DNA from: Spongospora subterranea f. sp. subterranea
Taxonomy: Eukaryota; Endomyxa: Phytomyxea; Phytomyxea; Plasmodiophorida
Assembly (NCBI GenBank): GCA_049724395.1
Contig: JAUGWO010000035.1
Span: forward strand, 49,349-113,348
Direction: 5' to 3'
DNA: 64,000 bases
Shown: piece by piece, positions 59,401 through 64,000 of the stretch
How positions within the stretch are numbered: position 1 is the stretch's first letter
How the letters are laid out: every line of letters begins with the position of its first letter
Notes under the pieces: generated by a model
Told to the model about the DNA's origin: nothing
Databases searched by the model: none
What the model saw: the letters and a program-made list of their open reading frames with translations, nothing else
Program-made: the position numbers and the translations under genes

Positions 59401-59860
59401 AATGCCGATTCCCGCCAATATCATCATCCATTTGATCACCCGATCCTTCTGTATTGATTGTCGATTGTCGCCCTTATTTTTGTCATCAAGTGGATCACCC
59501 GATTCTTCTCTATAGATTGACGAGTGTCGCCATTATCACATCAACTGGATCACCCGATTCTTTTCTATAGATTGTCCATTGTCGCCATTATCATCATCAA
59601 GTGGATGGCCCGTTCTCTATTGATTGTCGATTCTTCCATTGGTTTCCGATTGTCGCCATCAGTATCATCAAGTCGATCACCCGATTCTTCTCTATTGGTT
59701 GCCGATTGTCGCCATCAGTATCATCAAGTGGATCACCTGATTTTTCTCTGTCGATTGTCGACGTTATCATCATCAAGCGGATCACTCGATTCTTCTCTAT
59801 TGACTGTCGATTGTCGCCATTATCATCATCAAGTGGATCGCCCGATTCTTCTGTTTCTCT
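56440..59860. repeat. 56-bp minisatellite spanning about 3.4 kb (roughly 60 units)
   Basis: The unit is 56 bases: ATTGTCGATTGTCGCCATTA, TCATCATCAAGTGGATCGCC, CGATTCTTCTCTATTA. Edges at 56440-56750 and 59000-59860 are degenerate; the core is uniform. Left units mainly read GGATCGCCCG and TATTAATTG, right units GGATCACCCG and TATTGATTG, with the change near 57900. Units of 30-50 bases and small indels occur throughout. Because 56 is not a multiple of three, translated frames cycle every 168 bases and always meet a stop, so this is not a repeat protein. Confidence 0.97.
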
Positions 59861-60559
59861 GATATTTATCCGGTTGTGCCTTCTCGAACATGTCGGGTAA
59901 GTGACGCCAACATCAGCAACGTTATCATGGTCATACAGCGGTTTTTCTTCGTCGAAGACTTGGCTGATTTCTTTACCCTTTTCGACCAAAGGCTGGTTCC
60001 ATTTGAGAGGCATTTGTCACTTCAAAATCGGATTCCGATGAAGTCCCCAAAATATTTCGCCAATTCGCAGAAATATGGTCGGAATCGTCATTGACAGCAT
60101 CACTCGGCCAACCATCGCAATTGCTCACAATGATACAAAACGTTCAAATTTGAAATAATACAAATTTCGACCTTTCCTTTCCCAACAATTCAAATCTTGC
60201 TCTGCCATCAAATAAATCGCTCTGTTTTTCTCGTTGTTGAAGGTCTCAAATTTACAAAAATGTAAATCGATGAATTTATTGTGCTGAATGCCACCAATTC
60301 CAACAGCGGCCGCCGACTAGTCAATATCACAGCACTGTGAGCACATTTGGTTCATTACAAAGTCGATTTTTCAAATTATTTTATCAAAACCATTGAGGCG
60401 AAACTCGCTGGCCATGGCCTTTCAAATAATCTCCATCAAATTCCAATGCGTTATGTCACATTCTCATCAAGTCCATTGCATTCAGTAGTAGAATAAACTT
60501 CCAAGGTGAGCAATCTCAGTATATTTACAATCCATGTGAAGACTCTGCTATCCTTTTAT
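59861..60559. other. Flank of minisatellite, no clear gene
   Basis: Plus frame 59876-60094 contains protein-like FFVEDLADFFTLFDQRLVPF; the opposite strand is also open. No family recognised. 60100-60559 shows nothing. Confidence 0.35.
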
Positions 60560-61414
60560 CTAGATGGGTGGTGACAATGTGACGACATGGACATCCCAAA
60601 CTGCCCCATACTGCATATACAGGTTAAGGTACAGCTCTTCTGGCGTGCCAAACGCCCCTTTGCGAGCACGTCCTTTCGGGGCCAGCAACGTCGCTGTCCA
60701 CCGGTCCCCCCTAGGTGTCTTCCTCAACTTGACACGTCGGGCCATCTCGGACATGACACCTTCAGGAACTCGTGAGAGTTCCAATAGCTGAGCCACATCT
60801 GCTGACGCCACATCCTCATCGTCCCCCGCAGCATCACTTGGCCGGCTTCTGGGTTGGCGAACCCACCTCATCATATCCAAACGGATATGATCCGCCCTTT
60901 GCCGCCACCAGCTGTTGATGCCGAAGAAGTTCCACATCTCGATTACACGCAACGTGTCCATCTCGCTTGGAACACCTCCCTTATCCCATAGCAGAGATTT
61001 GGCCAATGGAATCAGCCATTCAGCAAGCGTCAAGAACTGGTCAGTTATGACCATTCGCTGAATGGCATCTCCCAGATACGCCTGCAACCCTGCCCATCGG
61101 AACAGGTCATTGTCGCGAAGGTTGCGGACGGACTGGAAAATATTGGGCGATCGTTCGATGCGGTACTCGACTCGATAACCCATCAGAGGAGTCAAGGCGT
61201 CGTTGCCCACCATCTCAGCCAAAAACAACGCCAACAGCTCTTGGCCATTGCTTTGACATCGGAAGCTGCTCCGATTCGTAACCGGCTTATGGCTGCACCG
61301 CTTCGATGACTTGACCCATCGTGCAGCCTGTATAAATAATCCGTGGAGTGCACGTGCAGTACATAGATACCTGGGTACCCAGACTATAGGGTACTTTTGA
61401 AAAGTACCATTCAT
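60560..61414 (-). CDS. Unrecognised 284-residue protein
   Basis: An uninterrupted frame with ATG at 61412-61414 and an internal ATG at 61211-61213 (MVGNDALTPLMGYRVEYRIE). The first 30 or so residues are encoded inside the repeat array, so the internal start may be the real one (about 217 residues). Composition is that of a folded soluble protein: Trp-rich core (EWLIPLAKSLLWDKGG; MWNFFGINSWWRQRADHIRL), an acidic patch (SDAAGDDEDVASADV) and a basic C-terminal part (RRVKLRKTPRGDRW; APKGRARKGAFG). No membrane helix, signal peptide or motif known to me. It is more GC-rich than its surroundings and lies directly upstream, in opposite orientation, of an LTR element, so it may belong to that element or be an insertion. 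Open throughout, hence probably functional or recent. Confidence 0.5.
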   Translation of the reverse strand: MNGTFQKYPIVWVPRYLCTARALHGLFIQAARWVKSSKRCSHKPVTNRSSFRCQSNGQELLALFLAEMVGNDALTPLMGYRVEYRIERSPNIFQSVRNLRDNDLFRWAGLQAYLGDAIQRMVITDQFLTLAEWLIPLAKSLLWDKGGVPSEMDTLRVIEMWNFFGINSWWRQRADHIRLDMMRWVRQPRSRPSDAAGDDEDVASADVAQLLELSRVPEGVMSEMARRVKLRKTPRGDRWTATLLAPKGRARKGAFGTPEELYLNLYMQYGAVWDVHVVTLSPPI

Positions 61415-61975
61415 TCCAAGCCCTCCAGGAATGAATGGTCATGATCGAATACCCGCACTTTGAGCAGTTCATTCGAAAGGTCTCGTAAAATGCTGCTCAA
61501 CTGTATCCTCAAATTGTCAAATATTCAAATTCCTGTATAAATAATCCGTGGAATGGACGTCCATCACATACATTAGGGGGTACGCAAGACTATAGCGTAC
61601 CCCTCCAAAATACCATTCATTCCAAGCCTTCCAGGAATGAATGGTCATGATCGAAAACGGACACTTTCAGCAGTGCGTTGCAAAGATCTCGAAAAATGCT
61701 GCTCAGCGGTATCCTTAAATCGGCAAATACCCAAATTCCGTTTTTGCTAGGTCTAAATAAACATCGGAAATTTGATCCATTCTATAGATTGCAAATACAG
61801 CTTACCAAAAAGTCCGCCCCCTGTTATTTAGTCAGTTTACGGTACCCGGCAAAGCCATAACCGGCTTGTTTTCTCCTGTATAAATAATCCGTGGAATGGA
61901 CGTCCATCACATACTTTAGGGGTTGCAAGACTATAGCGTACCCCTCCAAAATACCATTCATTCCAAGCCTTTGTA
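61327..61975 (+). repeat. Three-copy, promoter-like repeat array (LTR-like)
   Basis: Blocks starting CCTGTATAAATAATCCGTGG at about 61337, 61535 and 61876 repeat the same order: TATAAATA, GGAATGGACGTCC-type palindrome, GACTATAG(C/G)GTAC, and CCATTCATTCCAAGCC-(T/C)TCCAGGAATGAATGG. The last is an inverted repeat able to form a hairpin. The first two are about 200 bases long; the third is truncated. A TATA box repeated three times upstream of a gag gene suggests tandem LTR or promoter units. Confidence 0.75.
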
Positions 61976-64000
61976 TCAATTATGTATTCACATGACTAAC
62001 GAATGCACATATTCCCTGCAGAAGGCAATAACTAAGAAGACGGCGTGACCACCAGTAAGACGGCAGGACCATGACTGAAGCAAAGGCCGCGTCACTGGAA
62101 GAGATGCGTCACGGACTGCGGAACCTGCGAGAGAGGTCTGCCGGAAGAGAATGAAGAATAATACAGAATTGATTGATTGACAAAAGCGATAGATGTCTGA
62201 ACTCAACTTACACGGCAAGTTGGCACAAAGAATTCTTTAGCAGCAGTAACAGTTTAACAAATGATGCAAAGTAAGGAAGCCGTCATCATGCTAGAAGAGG
62301 AGACTCTGTCCGAGCAAACAATTGGGAGAGAAGAAGGCCCCAAGAAAATGCCCACGGTAACGTTTGAAGTAAATAAGGCGCCCAGGCTTGAAGGTTTCGA
62401 TCGGGAAGAGATCCTGAATTTTATGACGAAATATAAGGTCTATGTGGGCGTATTTAAAGAAGCCGGCGCCGATGGCATGGAACCCCGTCCGTTGAAGTCG
62501 ATGATTAAGCGGAGCTTGTTGAAAGCCATCTGTAGATACGAGCTGAAGGCTCATGAAGATGTACTCACAGACAAGGACCTATACGACTGGCTGAAGGACC
62601 AGTTGGAGAAGGACAAAGACGGAGCCGACATGTCCAAACAAATGAAGAAGCTGGCCATGAAGACAGAAGGAACACCGTTAGGGAGAGTCATGTCATTAAC
62701 GGGTGACTTCATGGAGATCGTGATAAAGCACGAATGGGAGAACTCGTTTGAAGGCAAGGAAGGCCAGAAGCTCGAAGTCAAGTTTCTGCTGGAAGCGGTG
62801 CGACCCTTTAAGCTGAGGGAGAAATGAGAGAAACTCATGAGCACCGAGAAGGCGGGCTTGCACAGAAGTCCAGACTTACTCTTAGCATTGCTAAAGGAGA
62901 AGGTCAGAAGTCATCAGGAGTGGGAGGACTCGGGAGGAGCGCCCCTCTTAAGAAGCAACGGTCTGAGCCCAACCCTAAGAAGCATGGGACGGATACTCGG
63001 AACCGTGTGGAGCCGCGAGAAGCGCGAGCTCCGCATAGCAATCGTCCACAAATCAACCCGAAGAAGTGAAAGGGTTTGATTGCTACAACTGTGGAAAAGC
63101 TGGACATCCAGTCTATGCTTCCAGATAACCTGAGTAAGGAGAAGGTTGCTCAAATACTGGAAGAGAAGAAGCTTCAGAAGAATAAACAGAAGCATAAGTT
63201 TGATTATCTTTTGAAAAACAACCAACATAAGCAGAAGGCTGATTACCTCTTGGTTTATCGGCTAGTCAGAAACGATTCAGATAACAATCGTATTCTAGCT
63301 AAAGTTAATGAAGGAAGATTCGTGCCTGCTATATTGGATAGTGGTGCAACGGATGTTAGCTTATTACCAAGAAGTATTGCTAATGAAGCTATCAGAAGTA
63401 GTAATCTAGAAGTAGAAGTGTTGGACCCACCAGTAAAGCTGATACTTGGTGACAACGTAACCGAAATCGAATCCACGGAAGCCATCACTGTGGTCATCAG
63501 ATTAAGAACAAAGGTTGGCGAGCTGATCACTCGTAAACACCGATGTCTTATCTGGGATGTACCAAGCGATGAGATTATCTTAGGAGGAGATTTATTGAAG
63601 CAGTTGGGTATTGATCCAGAAACAGCGTTGGAAATGCTAATAGAAGAGGGTAGGCCTAACCCAATCAATACAGCAATGATACCAACAGAAGCCCGATCAG
63701 AAGTGGAAGAAATACAAATTAACACAGAAGATAATGAAGAAAAGCGCAATCCACGTGATTCGCACTTTACAGAAGATGACGTCCAAATCGGGGACGTTAT
63801 AACAGAAGAAATAGAAAGCAGCCTACGACAAATGGCTTGCCAAAACTGTGGCAAGGCAAACTGAGATACTTAGTAAACAGTATGGCTCAGTCTGGCGAAA
63901 GAGTCTAGGGGTACGGACTGTCAGGGACGTTGGCACAAACGATGTTAGTAATAAACGACGTTGTCCGAAATGAGCATTTGCCCAGCTCGGACGGTACGGT
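61976..64000 (+). mobile_element. LTR-retrotransposon 5' part: gag, zinc knuckle, protease (runs off edge)
   Basis: The gag-like frame at 62261-62827 (KKMPTVTFEVNKAPRLEGFD; YDWLKDQLEKDKDGADMSKQ) is followed by a zinc-knuckle start FDCYNCGKAGHP near 63070, and a protease frame (63076-63864) with the catalytic motif AILDSGATDVSLLPRS and IILGGDLLKQLGIDPETA. The element continues beyond 64000, so RT and integrase may still be present. It is the best-preserved element here; gag and protease lie in different frames, which such families may bridge by frameshifting, so I cannot say if it is broken. Related to the 41-kb family by its protease end. Confidence 0.8.

Noticed and set aside
56823-59900. 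Many overlapping ORFs of 60-145 codons on both strands
   Set aside because: They are translations of the 56-bp minisatellite; frames rotate every unit and end at the same recurring stop, so they are not genes.
62824-63107. Overlapping ORFs in several frames between gag and protease
   Set aside because: They are alternative frames of the same retroelement stretch; only the gag and protease frames show family motifs.

Overview
The window is nuclear DNA of a flagellate, zoospore-type or otherwise motile single-celled eukaryote. Genes are split by GT-AG introns, many only about 40-115 bases long, and the standard code fits. There are spliceosome, COMPASS, meiotic-recombination, flagellar-axoneme and 7TM-receptor genes. 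LTR-retrotransposon fossils and three large minisatellites fill much of the rest. The radial-spoke gene requires a motile 9+2 cilium or flagellum in the life cycle. I cannot fix the phylum from this sequence; a plasmodiophorid-like rhizarian or a zoosporic fungus-like lineage are guesses only.

Layout. 0-3 kb: minus-strand membrane sensor pieces and an LRRC9-like leucine-rich repeat protein, in one shared reading frame. 3-5.4 kb: SNRNP40 (U5 snRNP WD40 protein), minus. 6.9-8.8 kb: CFP1/SPP1-type PHD subunit of COMPASS, plus. 10-11 kb: a large imperfect palindrome (foldback). 11.3-14 kb: a C2H2 zinc-finger gene and a tandemly repeated SAM-like fragment, with a third copy near 20 kb. 15.3-18.9 kb: SHOC1/ZIP2-like meiotic crossover protein, minus. 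21 kb: second C2H2 gene, minus. 22-25.7 kb: Ty3/Gypsy fossils and a 55-bp minisatellite. 26-29.3 kb: RAD54B/RDH54 recombination translocase. 29.8-34.5 kb: membrane-anchored subtilisin. 34.8-37.2 kb: tandem-BRCT 53BP1/Crb2-like protein. 37.3-42.7 kb: Copia fossil, 40-bp minisatellite, and Gypsy-like gag/protease remains. 43.5-44.6 kb: seven-TM receptor-like gene. 45-47.3 kb: a divergent pair of secreted germin-like cupins. 47.6-50.3 kb: type I-like glutamine synthetase. 51.7-54.3 kb: radial spoke protein 3 with an extra C-terminal segment. 54.9-59.9 kb: gag fossil and a 3.4-kb 56-bp minisatellite. 60.5-64 kb: an unrecognised 284-residue ORF, a regulatory-looking repeat array, and the 5' part of another LTR element running off the edge.

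Three unlinked genes (SHOC1-like, RAD54B, BRCT protein) serve meiotic or double-strand-break repair, but I see no sign of operon-like organisation. Several host genes contain one unexplained frame break with intact family sequence on both sides. That suggests base-level assembly errors or very short introns, so CDS ranges for spliced genes are spans from first to last recognisable coding base. The best candidates for something new are the LRR-TM-sensor locus, the SAM-fragment repeat family, the foldback element carrying a protein-like arm, the divergent cupin pair, the RSPH3 C-terminal extension, and the pattern of minisatellites sitting at the edges of retroelement fossils.
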